Shown: positions 17,229 through 27,675, counted from the stretch's first letter. The stretch: 64,000 nt of DNA from Candidatus Binatia bacterium (GCA_036493895.1 DASXOZ010000070.1:102868-166867), one strand, 5' to 3'. Notes: generated by a model not told the origin, from the sequence alone. Numbers and translations are program-made.

Positions 17229-17759
17229 TCAGATCAGGACGATGACGAAACGTTGGTCTGACGAGCGGTTGCGTGTGAGCACGCGCACTTAGCGTTTTGC
17301 AGACTTCCACCGGCTTCGATCACTTTCGACTACTTTCGGTCACCAACTGACACCACTACTGCACCAGCTCGCGGCGGCACGTGTGCTGCGTGCTCGCCGA
17401 GCTGGTCAACGTGGACGCTCCGCCCACATCGTTGCGGCTGCGTAGAGCGACGCAGCGAGCCGAGCCCAGGACGACGGTGCAGAGGACATGGTGAGCGTTG
17501 CTGGCCGGCGGCAAGGGCGGGAGGCGAAGGGGACGCGGGGCCGCTGCTCGCTGACACCGGCCGACCCGATGCCAACCCCACCCCGTCGGCACCCGGGGTG
17601 AACACCCCCAGCGACCTCGATTCTGAGCCTGAAGGCTCTCGGATAATCGCGCAGCAAAAATGTAGTCGATTTATGCACCGGGCTCTTGCGGCCTGGACAC
17701 GATGGCTCTGGGCACCGATCCGACTCGCTTCAGCCGTGACCGGGGCCAACCATGGGGGT
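17229..17759. other. Non-coding left part of the tRNA-bounded insertion
   Basis: 531 bases between the truncated tRNA copy and the DUF1566 gene. I see no convincing gene and no integrase or excisionase. Base composition is visibly less GC-rich around 17229-17350 than the surroundings. A short perfect hairpin (CACCCCG/CGGGGTG, 17579-17600) is the only structure noted. It may contain the promoter of the gene at 17760, but no clear -35/-10 pair stands out. Confidence 0.5.
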
Positions 17760-18734
17760 ATGCGAAAGACACTCACAACCGTTGCCATTGCCGCCATGAT
17801 TCTGAGTGAAGGCGTGGCTCTGGCTTCTGACCGGGCGCTCTCCTGCGAGGCTGCCAAGCTCAAGCTCGCGGCAAAGTACGGCTTGTGCCGACTTTCGGCC
17901 GAGTCGACGGCAACAAAGCTGAGCGAGTCTCCCGACTATTCAAAGTGCAGCCTAGCAAAGTTCTCGGATGCGGAGGCGAGAGCCGTCGGCCAGTGCCCGA
18001 CTCTCGACGACCAGTCCGCCATTCAGATCTTCATGGACGACTTGACGGTACGCATGGGGGACTGGTTCGCCGGCAGCGGCGACCTCACCATCACCTGCCC
18101 GGCCGACCTTGTGACCTGCCAGTCGGACCTCGCGGCCAGCCTGTCTGACTGCGTGGCAAGCCTGCGCCCGCCGCTGAGCAGCGGCCAAACTGCCTGCTAC
18201 GATTCCTCGGGAACTGTGATCGCCTGCGGCGGCACAGGACAGGACGGCGAGTTGCAGAAAGGGGCGCCGCACAGTTTCACCGATAACGGCGACGGAACGA
18301 TCACGGACAACACGACGAGTCTGATGTGGGAAAAAATCTCGGACGACGGGACGATCCACGACCTGGACAACTACTACAGCTGGACTGACGCGTTCGCGGT
18401 AAAAATCGGAACGCTCAACTCGCAGAATTTTGCCGGCCACAACGATTGGCGCCTGCCAAACCTTCCGGAAATTGAGTCCATTCGGAATATCGGCGGTATG
18501 AGTCCTGCCACATTCTCGGTGTTCCAGACCGGGTGCGCGCCGGGTTGCAGTGTCTTGACTTGCAACTGTACGCTGGTGGACGCTCGGGGCGGGCTCTTCT
18601 GGACCTCCTCGACGTTCATGAACTCCGAGGATGCGTGGCTCATGCTCTTCGACACCGGGCGATCCATCGGAGAAGGCCGATCGAGCTATTGGTACAACAT
18701 GCACAACGTTCGTGCCGTTCGCGGCGGCCTCTGA
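17760..18734 (+). CDS. Secreted DUF1566 (Lcl C-terminal-like) protein with N-terminal Cys-rich helical domain
   Basis: A 324-residue exported protein whose signal peptide ends VALASD. Residues about 25-110 hold a helical Cys motif (C-x2-AKLKLAAKYGLCRL...SPDYSKC...GQCP) of a kind I associate with deltaproteobacterial secreted proteins. The C-terminal DUF1566 domain has DNGDGTITDNTTSLMWEK, WRLPNLPEIESI, LFWTSSTFMNSEDAWLM and NVRAVRGG, with extra Cys between. The frame opens upstream at 17598, but the signal peptide fixes the ATG at 17760. It is the only gene between the two tRNA-Arg copies. Codon use looks less GC-biased than neighbours, consistent with import. Role unknown; surface adhesion or ligand binding is a guess. 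Confidence 0.82.
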   Translation: MRKTLTTVAIAAMILSEGVALASDRALSCEAAKLKLAAKYGLCRLSAESTATKLSESPDYSKCSLAKFSDAEARAVGQCPTLDDQSAIQIFMDDLTVRMGDWFAGSGDLTITCPADLVTCQSDLAASLSDCVASLRPPLSSGQTACYDSSGTVIACGGTGQDGELQKGAPHSFTDNGDGTITDNTTSLMWEKISDDGTIHDLDNYYSWTDAFAVKIGTLNSQNFAGHNDWRLPNLPEIESIRNIGGMSPATFSVFQTGCAPGCSVLTCNCTLVDARGGLFWTSSTFMNSEDAWLMLFDTGRSIGEGRSSYWYNMHNVRAVRGGL

Positions 18735-18885
18735 GCCGTATCGCGACGGACGGCTGCGCCGTGCGGCTCTCCGTCGTGTCGGCGGCACCATTGCCTCCAG
18801 CTTCGCGCGCCCTCGCAGCCGCAGCGCCATGCCCAACGGGCGCAGGCTACCCCGGGGCCACCGCCTGGATCGAAAAGGGAAACCT

Positions 18886-18929
18886 GGCGCGGCCGGAGGG
18901 ATTCGAACCCCCGACCTACGGGTTCGAAG
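18886..18929 (-). repeat. Proximal att-like copy inside tRNA-Arg
   Basis: The 44-base counterpart of 17185-17228, here forming the 3' part of the intact tRNA-Arg gene. Identity stops in the anticodon loop on one side and two bases past the tRNA 3' end on the other. Confidence 0.85.
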
Positions 18930-18961
18930 CCCGACGCTCTATCCAGCTGAGCTACGGCCGC
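18888..18961 (-). tRNA. tRNA-Arg (anticodon TCG)
   Basis: 74 bases fold as a cloverleaf. Acceptor stem GCGGCCG/CGGCCGC is perfect, the D stem is GCTC/GAGC, and the anticodon loop CTTCGAA gives anticodon TCG (reads CGA). The T arm has GTTCGAAT with a GGGGG/CCCTC stem containing one G-T pair. The top base pair of the anticodon stem is a T-T mismatch. The discriminator is G and CCA is not encoded. Its 3' part is duplicated at 17185-17228. Confidence 0.93.
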
Positions 18962-19015
18962 GCAGGGGCGCGAAGCTACGCAGCATGCGCGGCCGAAGCA
19001 ACGGGTCGCTGCGCG

Positions 19016-20176
<1,161 letters not shown>

Positions 20177-20201
20177 GGCCTCACGATGCGGCGGGTGCGC
20201 C

Positions 20202-21446
20202 TCAGCAGGAAGCGGGGCCGAGCAGGCGGTGCGCTTTGCCCATGCGGTCGCGGATCGGAATCTGGAAGGGGCAACGCGACTGGCAGGGGGCCGCGCACGA
20301 CGCGCAGGCGTCCGCCTGGTGACCGGCGCCGAGAGCCGCGTACTTTGCCATCGCGACCCTCTCGCTGCCGTAGCCCTCGTAGTACATCGAGTAGCGCAGG
20401 ATGTCGTCGATCGGCAGGGAGGCCGGGCAGGCGTCCAGGCACTGGCCGCAGCCGGGCCGGCAGTACTGGCGCGTGACGAGCTCGTCGTAGCGCTCGAGCA
20501 GCGCCAGGTCCTTCGGCAACGCCGGCTTGCCCGAAGCGAACAGGTACTCGTCGAGCTGGGACGCTTTCCAGATCGACACGACCAGGCCGCTGACCTTCGG
20601 ATTGGATTGCACCCACTTGAAGGCAGCCTGCGTGAAGCTGTTCCTTTCGTCGGGCGTAAAATCCGACAGCACCGTGTGGTAGGCGCCCTTGAGCGTCTTC
20701 ATCGCAACGAAGCCGACGCCGCGGGCGTGAGCTTTATCAATGATATTCGAAAGATCGGGCCAGTTGTTGAAGTTATAAGCGACCATGATGACCGAGAAGC
20801 GGCCGCTGTCGACCGCGTGGTTCATCACCGTTTCCAGCTCCGGAGTGTGGCTGGAGACCCCCATGAAGCGGACCTTGCCCTGCTCTTTGAGCCGGTCGAA
20901 GGCCTCGTGGAAGGACGGCGCCATCAGGCGGTCCAGGTCGTTGCAGGCGTGGACGTGGCAGAGGTCGAGGTAGTCGGTGCCGAGGCGCCCGAGGCTCGCC
21001 TCGACGGCCGCGATGATGTCGGGGACTTTCGCATCGGTGGGCAGGTGGCCTGCCGGTGTGCAGAACTTGGATGCGAGAAAAACCTTGTCGCGGCGGCCCT
21101 TGATGCCTGCCCCTACGACGCGTTCCGATTCGTTGTCCGAATAGTCCGGCGACGTGTCGAAATAATTGATGCCGCGGTCGATCGCCGTGCGGATGACTTC
21201 ACTGTCGCGCACGTGCCCGCAGCCGAACGAGATGTCCGACATTTTCCACCCGGTGCTGCCGAGCGGCCGGTACGACTGGACGGACGAGCCCGACCACTGC
21301 GGGCGCGGCGAATCGGCCTCCGTCGGAGCCGGAAACGCGAGAAAGAACTGGGTGCGGTAGTGAAGAAGGGAGCCGATTCCGAAAAGCCCCGAGAAGAGGC
21401 CGGCCCGTCTGAGAAACTCACGACGGCCGGCCTTCTCGGTGCTCAT
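20202..21446 (-). CDS. Tat-exported aldo/keto reductase with C-terminal ferredoxin-like domain
   Basis: A 414-residue protein. The N-terminus carries a twin-Arg motif (RREFLRRAGLFSG). An aldo/keto reductase barrel follows (about 50-320: DISFGCGHVRDSEVIRTAIDRGINYFDTSPDY, with Tyr/Lys region SERVVGAGIKGRRDKVFLASK). The C-terminal tail has two Cys clusters, CRPGCGQCLDACP and CASCAAPCQSRCP, suited to two 4Fe-4S clusters, though the second is irregular. Export by Tat would place it in the periplasm, unusual for an NAD(P)H enzyme, and suggests electrons enter through the Fe-S clusters. AGGA precedes the ATG. It lies 15 bases after a small lipoprotein gene. Confidence 0.87.
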   Translation of the reverse strand: MSTEKAGRREFLRRAGLFSGLFGIGSLLHYRTQFFLAFPAPTEADSPRPQWSGSSVQSYRPLGSTGWKMSDISFGCGHVRDSEVIRTAIDRGINYFDTSPDYSDNESERVVGAGIKGRRDKVFLASKFCTPAGHLPTDAKVPDIIAAVEASLGRLGTDYLDLCHVHACNDLDRLMAPSFHEAFDRLKEQGKVRFMGVSSHTPELETVMNHAVDSGRFSVIMVAYNFNNWPDLSNIIDKAHARGVGFVAMKTLKGAYHTVLSDFTPDERNSFTQAAFKWVQSNPKVSGLVVSIWKASQLDEYLFASGKPALPKDLALLERYDELVTRQYCRPGCGQCLDACPASLPIDDILRYSMYYEGYGSERVAMAKYAALGAGHQADACASCAAPCQSRCPFQIPIRDRMGKAHRLLGPASC

Positions 21447-21461
21447 CGATCCTGGCCTGCG

Positions 21462-21761
21462 TCAGGTCTGATCGTTGTCGGACTGGGGCTTCGGAGCCGA
21501 CGGCTTGCCTTCGCTTCCGGCGCCCGGCGTTGCGGGCGCTGTCGGAGCGGCGGGAGCGGCCGAGCCGGCGCCTGCTGCCGGGGCAGCGGGCTTGGCGGCA
21601 TCGCCCGGCATCGCAGGCTTCTCGGCCGGCGCAGCAGGCTTGGGTTTCGGCGCTTCGGCCGCCGGGGCCGTCGCGGGCTTCGGGGGTTCCGATTTCGTGC
21701 AGGCAGCCACTCCGCAGACAAGCAGAGCCGCGGCCATTCCGATGAGAATCCTGGTGGACAT
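21462..21761 (-). CDS. Small Ala/Pro-rich lipoprotein
   Basis: A 99-residue protein with a lipoprotein signal peptide (MSTRILIGMAAALLVCGVAAC, lipobox VAAC). The low-complexity tail of Ala, Pro, Lys and Glu (about 28-95) resembles a cell-wall- or envelope-spanning linker. No domain. AAGGAGG lies 12 bases before the ATG. The reading frame stays open upstream to 22583 across cysS, but that part is shadow. Probably co-transcribed with the reductase downstream. Confidence 0.78.
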   Translation of the reverse strand: MSTRILIGMAAALLVCGVAACTKSEPPKPATAPAAEAPKPKPAAPAEKPAMPGDAAKPAAPAAGAGSAAPAAPTAPATPGAGSEGKPSAPKPQSDNDQT

Positions 21762-21928
21762 TGGTATTTCGCCGCCTCCTTGCAGTGACACCGGTCTTTC
21801 TAGCATCGCATTGCGTTCAGCCCAAGCCGGGGCCGGACGCCGATATGGGGCCATCCACTTCGCTGTCGGCGCATCGTCGCTTTGGGCGCTTCCGGCGCTA
21901 TCCAACGCCATGCAATTGGAAAGCCTCT

Positions 21929-23344
21929 TCATGCCCGGCGCCAGGTCGTGCCGGCGGGGCCGTCCTCCAGGACGATACCCTGCTGGAGCAGGTCGGCGCG
22001 AATGGAGTCGGCGCGGGTGAAGTTCTTCGCTTTGCGCGCCGCCAGGCGCTCGCCGATCAGGGCTTCGATGGCCGCGGGGTCGAGGCCGGCGCGGGAAGCG
22101 CCCCGGGTATTGTAACGCTCGAGGAACGCGGCGGGAGACTCGCTGGCCAGGCCGAGGGCGCGGCCGACGGCGCGGATCACACCGGCGGCGCGCGAGGCTG
22201 TCGCCCCCTCCCCCGCATCCATCGCGCGATTCGCGTCGCGTACCGCATCGAACATCAGGGCGACCGCGCGCGCGGTGTTGAGATCCGCGTCCATCACTTC
22301 GACGAGCGCCGCGGCTTCGGGTGCCTCCGGTCCGTACTCGGGAATGGCCAGGCCCGCCTCTTCCACGCGAGCCAGCGTCTCGTACACGCGGACCAGCGCG
22401 CGCGTCGATTCGGCGATCCCCGACGGGCTGAAATCGAGCGGCGTGCGGTAATGCACCGAGATCAGGTGAAGGCGCAGACCTTCGGCCTCGACTTCGCGCA
22501 GCACGTCTTCGATCGCGAAGACGTTGCCGAGCGACTTGCTCATTTTCTCCTGGTCGATGCGCACGAACGCGTGATGCACCCACCAGCGCGCGAACGTCGT
22601 GTCATAGGCTCCGGCCGATTGCGCCAGCTCGTTCTCGTGGTGCGGAAAGATCAGGTCTTCGCCGCCGCCGTGGATGTCGAAGGTGCGCCCGAGATAGCGC
22701 ATGCTCATCGCCGAGCATTCCAGGTGCCAGCCGGGACGGCCTTCGCCCCACGGGCTCGGCCACGACGGCTCGCCGGGCTTCGCCGATTTCCAGAGCGCGA
22801 AATCCATCGGGCTTCTCTTGCGCTCGTCGAGGTCGACACGCGCGCCGGCCATCAGGTCGTCGAGATTGCGCCCCGAAAGCGCGCCGTAGGCACGAAAACT
22901 TTCGACGGCAAAATAGATGTCGCCGCCGCCGGCATCGTACGCCAGGCCTTTTTCCTCCAGAGCGCGCACCAGCTCGAGCATCTCAGCGATGTGGTCGGTC
23001 GCACGCGGCTCGAGGTCGGGCTTCGCGCAACCGAGCGCCGCAAGATCGCGGTGCATATCGGCGATGTAGCGCTCGGTCAGCGCCTTCCACGGTTCCCCGC
23101 GCTCGCTTGCACGGTGGATGATCTTGTCGTCGATGTCGGTGATGTTGCGGACGAAGTGGACGTCGAACCCGCGCCAGCGCAGGTAACGCACCATCGTGTC
23201 GAAGAACACCAGCGAGCGCGCGTGCCCGACGTGGCAGCGGTCGTAGACCGTGATGCCGCAGGTGTACATCGAGATCCTGCCGGGCTCGAGGGGCACGAAA
23301 GGCTCCTCGCGGCGGGTGCGCGTGTTGTAGAGGACCAGGCTCAC
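21929..23344 (-). CDS. cysS: Cysteinyl-tRNA synthetase
   Basis: A 471-residue class I synthetase that charges tRNA-Cys. It has the zinc/active-site Cys in MYTCGITVYDRCHVGHA (HIGH motif as HVGH, residues 38-41), NITDIDDKII, the zinc site in PGWHLECSAM and GGGEDLIFPHHENELAQS, and the KMSKS loop in QEKMSKSLGN. Length matches the family. GTG start. It is 35 bases downstream of acs on the same strand. Confidence 0.97.
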   Translation of the reverse strand: MSLVLYNTRTRREEPFVPLEPGRISMYTCGITVYDRCHVGHARSLVFFDTMVRYLRWRGFDVHFVRNITDIDDKIIHRASERGEPWKALTERYIADMHRDLAALGCAKPDLEPRATDHIAEMLELVRALEEKGLAYDAGGGDIYFAVESFRAYGALSGRNLDDLMAGARVDLDERKRSPMDFALWKSAKPGEPSWPSPWGEGRPGWHLECSAMSMRYLGRTFDIHGGGEDLIFPHHENELAQSAGAYDTTFARWWVHHAFVRIDQEKMSKSLGNVFAIEDVLREVEAEGLRLHLISVHYRTPLDFSPSGIAESTRALVRVYETLARVEEAGLAIPEYGPEAPEAAALVEVMDADLNTARAVALMFDAVRDANRAMDAGEGATASRAAGVIRAVGRALGLASESPAAFLERYNTRGASRAGLDPAAIEALIGERLAARKAKNFTRADSIRADLLQQGIVLEDGPAGTTWRRA

Positions 23345-23379
23345 GATTCCTTCTCGATCGGCGCGCGTGGCCGCGGCGC

Positions 23380-25323
23380 CTACTCCTCGCTCTCGCGCAG
23401 GCGCGCGAGCACCGTGTAATCCTCGAGCGTCGTCGTATCGCCGCTGCTCTCGCGTCCCGCCGCGATGTCGCGAAGCAGGCGACGCATGATCTTGCCGCTG
23501 CGGGTCTTCGGCAACGAGTCCGTGAACCGGATGTCGTCAGGCTTGGCGAACGAGCCGATTTCCTTTCCGACCCACGCCTTGAGCTCGGCCTCCAGCTCCT
23601 TGCTCGCCTTCTGCCCCGGTCCGAGCGTGACGAACGCGGCGATGGCTTCGCCCTTGAGCTCGTCGGGCCTTCCTACGACGGCCGCTTCGGTGACAGTCGG
23701 GTGCCCGACCAGCGCGCTTTCGACTTCCATCGTGCCGATGCGGTGGCCCGAGACGTTCATGACGTCGTCGATGCGGCCCATCACCCACAGGTAGCCGTCT
23801 TCGTCGCGACGGGCGCCGTCGCCGGCGAAGTACATGTTGCCGAAGCGGCTCCAGTAGTTCTGCACGTAGCGGTCCGGATCGCCGTACACGGTGCGCAGCA
23901 TTCCGGGCCACGGCTGGCGAATCACGAGGAATCCGCCCTGGTTGGCGTCGCAGCTTCGGCCGTCGGCATCGACGATGTCGATGTCGATGCCCGGAAGCGG
24001 GATCGTGCAGGACCCCGGCTTGGTGGCCACCGCACCGGGAAGCGGAGAGACCATGATGCCACCGGTCTCGGTCTGCCACCACGTGTCGACGATGGGGCAG
24101 CGATCGCCGCCGATCGTCTCGCGGTACCACATCCACGCTTCGGGATTGATCGGCTCGCCGACGCTGCCGAGAAGGCGAAGGCTCGACAGGTCGTGCTTCT
24201 TCGGATGCTCGTCGCCCCAGCGCATGAACGAGCGGATCGCGGTCGGCGCCGTGTACAGGATCGTGATCCGGTGCTTCTCGATGATGGACCAGAAGCGGTC
24301 GGGAGCCGGGAAGTTGGGCACTCCTTCGTACATGACGGCAGTGGCGCCGTTGAGCAGTGGTCCGTAGACGAGGTAGGTGTGCCCGGTGACCCAGCCGCAG
24401 TCTGCGGTGCACCAGTAGACGTCGTCGTCCTTCAGGTCGAAGACCATGCGCGTCGTGTGGAACGCCTGCACCATGTAGCCGCCGGTCGTGTGGACGACTC
24501 CCTTCGGCTTTCCGGTGGTACCCGACGTGTACAGGATGAACAGCGGGTGCTCGGCCTCGACGGGCTCCGCGTCGGCCGGCGTCGCGGTCTCCACGACGTC
24601 ATGCCACCACACGTCGCGGCCCGGCTTCCACTCGATGGCGTTGCCCGCACGCTTGAGCACGACGACGTGCTCGACGCTCGGGCACTGGGCCGCCGCCTCG
24701 TCGACGATGCCTTTGAGCGCGAGCACGCTGCCGCGCCGGTAGCCGCCGTCGGCGGTGACGATGACTTTCGTCTTCGCGTCGTTGCAGCGGTCCCTCAGCG
24801 AGTCGGCAGAAAAACCGCCGAAGACCACCGAATGCGTCGCGCCGATGCGCGCGCACGCGAGCATGGCCACCGGAAGCTCGGGCACCATCGGCATGTAGAT
24901 GCCGACGCGGTCGCCCTTTTGTACGCCGAGCGCACGCAGGGCGCCGGCAAAGCGGCAGACCTCGCGGTGAAGCTCCTCGTACGTCAGCTTCCGCGTCTCG
25001 CCCGGCTCCCCTTCCCAGAGGATTGCCGTCTTGGTGCGATGCGGGCCCGACAGGTGACGGTCGAGGCAATTGAAGCTGAGATTGGTCGTCGCACCGTCGA
25101 ACCAGCGCGCGAAAGGCGGCTTCCAGTCGAGCACTTTCGTCCACGGCTGGAACCACGTGAGCTCGCTGGCAATCGATGACCAGTACGCTTCGGGGTCGGC
25201 TGCGGCCTGACGGCGCATCTCGGTGTATTCATCGGCGCTGCCGACGCGCGCCGTCGCGGCAAACGATGCCGGCGGCGCGAAGACGCGCGACTCCTGAAGC
25301 TGGGACTCGATGTTGTCGGCCAT
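23380..25323 (-). CDS. acs: Acetyl-CoA synthetase (AMP-forming)
   Basis: A 647-residue enzyme that makes acetyl-CoA from acetate, ATP and CoA. Motifs include the AMP-binding loop [46 protein letters not shown], and the C-terminal acetylatable Lys in [19 protein letters not shown]. The N-terminal acetyl-CoA synthetase domain ([21 protein letters not shown]) is complete. It is divergent from the mla operon and runs into cysS. Confidence 0.96.
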   Translation of the reverse strand: MADNIESQLQESRVFAPPASFAATARVGSADEYTEMRRQAAADPEAYWSSIASELTWFQPWTKVLDWKPPFARWFDGATTNLSFNCLDRHLSGPHRTKTAILWEGEPGETRKLTYEELHREVCRFAGALRALGVQKGDRVGIYMPMVPELPVAMLACARIGATHSVVFGGFSADSLRDRCNDAKTKVIVTADGGYRRGSVLALKGIVDEAAAQCPSVEHVVVLKRAGNAIEWKPGRDVWWHDVVETATPADAEPVEAEHPLFILYTSGTTGKPKGVVHTTGGYMVQAFHTTRMVFDLKDDDVYWCTADCGWVTGHTYLVYGPLLNGATAVMYEGVPNFPAPDRFWSIIEKHRITILYTAPTAIRSFMRWGDEHPKKHDLSSLRLLGSVGEPINPEAWMWYRETIGGDRCPIVDTWWQTETGGIMVSPLPGAVATKPGSCTIPLPGIDIDIVDADGRSCDANQGGFLVIRQPWPGMLRTVYGDPDRYVQNYWSRFGNMYFAGDGARRDEDGYLWVMGRIDDVMNVSGHRIGTMEVESALVGHPTVTEAAVVGRPDELKGEAIAAFVTLGPGQKASKELEAELKAWVGKEIGSFAKPDDIRFTDSLPKTRSGKIMRRLLRDIAAGRESSGDTTTLEDYTVLARLRESEE

Positions 25324-25476
25324 GAGGGTGAAGCTCCGCGCGAGGCTGGCCCAGTCGTAGTGACCCGGGACTGTCTGGTCCGCGGCGGGGTTCTAGCGGC
25401 CGAGCAACTGAATGTAAACGCACTGCGACCGCAAGCGGCTCGACTCAAAAGCCCATTACAGTTAAGGACTTTCCCG

Positions 25477-26376
25477 GTGGGGATCCAAGTACATGACGAA
25501 GGCCGGACCCGCGCTGCCGCCGCCGTCGCGGGCATCGGCGCCGCCGCCATCGACGCTGCCTCCAGGGGCTCCGCCAGCGTGCGACTCGCCGGCGTTCACA
25601 TGTCTTACGGGCGTCGCCCGGTGCTGCGCGGCGTCTCCTGCGATTTTCCCGCCGGGGCGATCACCGTGGTGCTCGGCGGCAGCGGCAGCGGCAAAAGCAC
25701 CATCCTCAAGCTGATCGGCGGCCTGATCGCCGCGAGCGCGGGCAGCATCGAAGTCGCCGGGCAGAACATCGTCGGACTTCGCGAGTCGGACCTGTACGTC
25801 CTGCGCCGCCGCCTCGGAATGATGTTCCAGAACGGCGCGCTGCTCGACTCGATGTCCGTGTTCGACAACCTCGCGTTCCCGCTTCGCGAGCACGCCGGGA
25901 TTGCCGAGAAGGACATTGCCGACCGGGTGCACCAGAGCCTGGCCGCGGTCGGTCTCGAGGACGTCGACGATCTTCTTCCGCGCGAGCTTTCGGGTGGGAT
26001 GGTCAAGCGCGTCGCGCTGGCGCGCGCGCTCGTGCGACAGCCCGACATCCTGCTCGTCGACGAGCCGTTCTCGGGCCTGGACCCTCTTTCGACCAAGCTC
26101 ATCGAAGCGCTGCTCGTGCGCATCAACCGCTCGGGGCACATGACCATGATCGTGGTATCGCACCACATCCCGTCGACCATCCGCATGGCCGACCGCATCG
26201 TGCTGCTGCTGCCGGATGCCGTGATCGAAGGTGCTCCGGGCGAGCTCCAGCACAGCGCCGACGCGCGCGTGCGCCGTTTCCTTACCGAGGAGACCGACGA
26301 TTCGGACGCGGTGCTTGCCAGCGTCGCCGAGTTCGAACAGGGCGAACGCCGGCCCGAGCGGAGTCCCCACGCGTGA
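25477..26376 (+). CDS. mlaF: Mla phospholipid-transport ATPase
   Basis: A 299-residue ABC ATPase energising the MCE/Mla lipid shuttle between inner and outer membrane. Walker A is GGSGSGKST, the Q-loop is MMFQNGALLDSMSVFDN, the signature is LSGGMVKRVALARAL, Walker B is ILLVDEPFSGLDP and the switch His is in VVSHH. The N-terminus has an unusual Ala-rich stretch of about 40 residues before the ABC domain. The start is a GTG at 25477 with AAGGA about 10 bases upstream; the frame opens earlier, at 25360, without family resemblance. First gene of mlaFEDAC, overlapping mlaE by GTGA. Confidence 0.9.
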   Translation: MGIQVHDEGRTRAAAAVAGIGAAAIDAASRGSASVRLAGVHMSYGRRPVLRGVSCDFPAGAITVVLGGSGSGKSTILKLIGGLIAASAGSIEVAGQNIVGLRESDLYVLRRRLGMMFQNGALLDSMSVFDNLAFPLREHAGIAEKDIADRVHQSLAAVGLEDVDDLLPRELSGGMVKRVALARALVRQPDILLVDEPFSGLDPLSTKLIEALLVRINRSGHMTMIVVSHHIPSTIRMADRIVLLLPDAVIEGAPGELQHSADARVRRFLTEETDDSDAVLASVAEFEQGERRPERSPHA

Positions 26377-27149
26377 CCGCAGCCGTCTCCCGACTCGGGC
26401 GCTCGGCCAACGGCGTCATCGACGAGCTGGGCCGCATTGCCGGCTTTGCCGCGAGCATCCTCCTCGTCACGCTGAAGCCGCCTCTTCGCTTCGGCGAGTT
26501 CTGGACCGAGCTGTTCAAGATCGGCGTCCTGTCGATCCTGATCATCTGCGTGTCAGGCGTGGCAGTCGGCATGGTGCTCAGCCTGCAGGGCTACACGACA
26601 CTGGTGCGCTTCGGTGCCGAGAACTCGCTCGGCGCAGTCGTCGGGCTCAGCCTGATCCGCGAGCTCGGGCCGGTGCTCACGGCGCTGCTGGCCACCGGCC
26701 GGGCAGGCTCGTCGGTCACTGCCGAGATCGGTACAATGAAAGCCACCGAGCAGCTCGACGGGCTGCGCATGATGGCAATCAACCCCGTGGACTACGTCGT
26801 GCGGCCCAAGGCGTGGGCGATGGCGGTCGCGATGCCGCTCCTGTCGGCAATGTTCATCACGTCCGGCATTTTTGGTGGATGGTTCGTCGGGGTGAAGCTC
26901 ATGGGCATCGACGGCGGCACCTACATGTCGAGCATGCAGAACGCCGTCGATTTCCGCGACGACGTTGCCGGAAGCCTGCTCAAGGCCGTAGTGTTCGGGG
27001 TGCTGGTCGCGCTGATCTCGACCTACCGGGGATACACGGCCCAGCCGACGTCGTCGGGCGTCAGCTCGGCGACCACCTCGACGGTGGTCATCGCATCGGT
27101 GAGCGTGCTGATCTTCGATTATATTCTGACCGCGCTATGGGGAGTGTGA
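26373..27149 (+). CDS. mlaE: Mla phospholipid-transport permease
   Basis: A 258-residue inner-membrane permease of the MlaE/YrbE family with about five hydrophobic segments. Family hallmarks are GYTTLVRFGAENSLGAVVGLSLIRELGPVLTALL, GRAGSSVTAEIGTMKATEQLDGLRMM and NPVDYVVRPKAWAM. GTG start overlapping the mlaF stop by 4 bases. It works with MlaF and the periplasmic MlaD ring. Confidence 0.94.
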   Translation: MTAAVSRLGRSANGVIDELGRIAGFAASILLVTLKPPLRFGEFWTELFKIGVLSILIICVSGVAVGMVLSLQGYTTLVRFGAENSLGAVVGLSLIRELGPVLTALLATGRAGSSVTAEIGTMKATEQLDGLRMMAINPVDYVVRPKAWAMAVAMPLLSAMFITSGIFGGWFVGVKLMGIDGGTYMSSMQNAVDFRDDVAGSLLKAVVFGVLVALISTYRGYTAQPTSSGVSSATTSTVVIASVSVLIFDYILTALWGV

Positions 27150-27153
27150 ACCA

Positions 27154-27675
27154 GTGAGCTCCAACGGCAGCACACGCGACTTCGTCACCGGACTTTTCGT
27201 CCTGGCAGGCTTCGTCGCCCTCGCCTATCTTTCCTTCACGGTAGGAGGCCTGCAGTACAAGGGCGAAGGCGGACTGCCGGTCTACGCGCTGTTCGACCAG
27301 ATCGCAGGGCTCAAGCCGAAGTCGCCCGTGGAGATCGCGGGAGTGCGCGTAGGGCAGGTCAGCCGCATCTCGCTCGACGACCAGTTTCGCGCTCGCGTCG
27401 ACCTCGACCTTGACAAGTCGCTGAAGATCCCGGTGGACAGCTCGGCAGCGATCGTGACGGCAGGCATCCTCGGAGACCGCTACATCCAGCTGACCCCGGG
27501 CGCCGAGGACGCCCTCCTCAAGCCGGGCGAACAGATCGCTTACACGGAAAATGCGCTGGTGCTCGAGCGACTGATCGGAAAGTTCCTCGTCAACATCGGC
27601 GGCGACAAATCGAAGGACTCGGCAGAATCCAAGCCGGCCGGCGACGACGCCGGCGGCCACGGAGCCAACCCATGA
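27154..27675 (+). CDS. mlaD: Mla MCE-domain substrate-binding protein
   Basis: A 173-residue protein anchored by one N-terminal membrane helix (DFVTGLFVLAGFVALAYLSF), followed by one MCE domain (GLPVYALFDQIAGLKPKSPVEIAGVRVGQV ... ILGDRYIQLTPG). MCE proteins form hexameric rings that hold lipids in the periplasm. The C-terminal tail is polar and short. GTG start, 4 bases after the mlaE stop, with GGGGAG before it; overlaps mlaA by ATGA. Confidence 0.94.
   Translation: MSSNGSTRDFVTGLFVLAGFVALAYLSFTVGGLQYKGEGGLPVYALFDQIAGLKPKSPVEIAGVRVGQVSRISLDDQFRARVDLDLDKSLKIPVDSSAAIVTAGILGDRYIQLTPGAEDALLKPGEQIAYTENALVLERLIGKFLVNIGGDKSKDSAESKPAGDDAGGHGANP

Noticed and set aside
17330-17863. Minus-strand 177-codon frame in the tRNA-bounded insertion, considered as an integrase remnant
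   Set aside because: No tyrosine-recombinase motifs (R...HxxR...Y) found, and it overlaps the signal peptide of the DUF1566 gene.
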